This document shows, piece by piece, positions 5,162 to 5,272 of a DNA stretch of 5,272 nucleotides; within the stretch, counting starts at the first letter, position 1, and every line of letters begins with the position of its first letter. The DNA comes from Hyphomicrobiales bacterium (GTDB lineage: Bacteria; Pseudomonadota; Alphaproteobacteria; Rhizobiales; Beijerinckiaceae), in contig PXAW01000563.1 in the NCBI GenBank assembly GCA_003567055.1, positions 1-5,272 on the forward strand. The letters run 5' to 3'. The position numbers and the translations under genes were made by a program. The notes under the pieces are model-generated. The model made no database searches, was not told where the DNA came from, and worked only from the letters and a program-made list of their open reading frames with translations.

Positions 5162-5272
5162 GTGCGGAAATTCGCAAGATTGCGCCAAAACCTGCCGAAA
5201 GCGGTAGCATACGTGAAAATGCTGCATTACACTCCTGACCCGACCACCAGATGGGAACTGGTCGCAACAACC
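5162..5272 (+). CDS. Possible start of a downstream gene, cut by the window end
   Basis: After the aminopeptidase stop the same frame stays open for 40 codons to the window end. Possible starts are GTG at 5162 (AAGGG at 5154-5158 just upstream, but only three bases away), GTG at 5213 and ATG at 5219. The last would give MLHYTPDPTTRWELVATT. No start has a good ribosome site. A TAGCAT box (5205-5210) lies just before the ATG, without a well-spaced -35. I do not recognise the peptide. Forty open codons in GC-rich DNA can arise by chance, so this is tentative and the start is unsettled. Confidence 0.25.
   Translation, partial: MRKFARLRQNLPKAVAYVKMLHYTPDPTTRWELVATT

Noticed and set aside
5241..5264. 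CGACCA/TGGTCG inverted repeat near the right edge as a terminator or operator
   Set aside because: It is a 6-bp stem with a 12-base loop and no T tract, lying inside a possible coding start and cut off from its context by the window end.

Overview
The window is high-GC bacterial chromosome, most like an alphaproteobacterium of the Rhizobiales/Hyphomicrobiales type. This rests on GC-rich third codon positions, a Sel1-type protein with the wording common in that class, a CpdB-like phosphoesterase that lacks a signal peptide, and an intergenic repeat of CCCTCCCC/GGGGAGGG hairpins. This is a judgement from memory of these families; the genus cannot be named. I see no phage, plasmid, transposase, CRISPR or rRNA/tRNA gene.

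Layout, left to right. Bases 1-98 hold nothing I can assign. A small exported META-domain (HslJ-like) protein lies on the minus strand (99-557). A 440-base divergent intergenic region (558-997) follows. It is unusually structured: interlocked inverted repeats just upstream of the META gene, then consecutive stem-loops ending in a plus-strand intrinsic terminator (about 683-817) with no gene in front of it, then a possible promoter and palindromes leading to a short plus-strand Sel1-repeat protein (998-1312). That gene converges, with 22 bases between, on a long minus-strand gene for a 2',3'-cyclic-nucleotide 2'-phosphodiesterase/3'-nucleotidase-like enzyme (1335-3227). Upstream of that gene and on the same strand is a small uncharacterised ORF (3321-3575), possibly its operon partner. 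A 326-base divergent region (3576-3901) contains a composite palindromic repeat and an AT-rich promoter-like island. It leads to a plus-strand M29-family metallo-aminopeptidase (3902-5152). In the last 120 bases the reading frame of that gene stays open after its stop, possibly the start of another gene that runs off the window.

Functionally this is mostly housekeeping or scavenging: a nucleotidase, an aminopeptidase, an exported META-domain protein and a Sel1 adaptor-like protein. They do not form one obvious pathway. The parts most worth a second look are the two intergenic regions, above all the stem-loop series that ends in an orphan terminator, which is a candidate small RNA. I found no convincing new multi-gene system.
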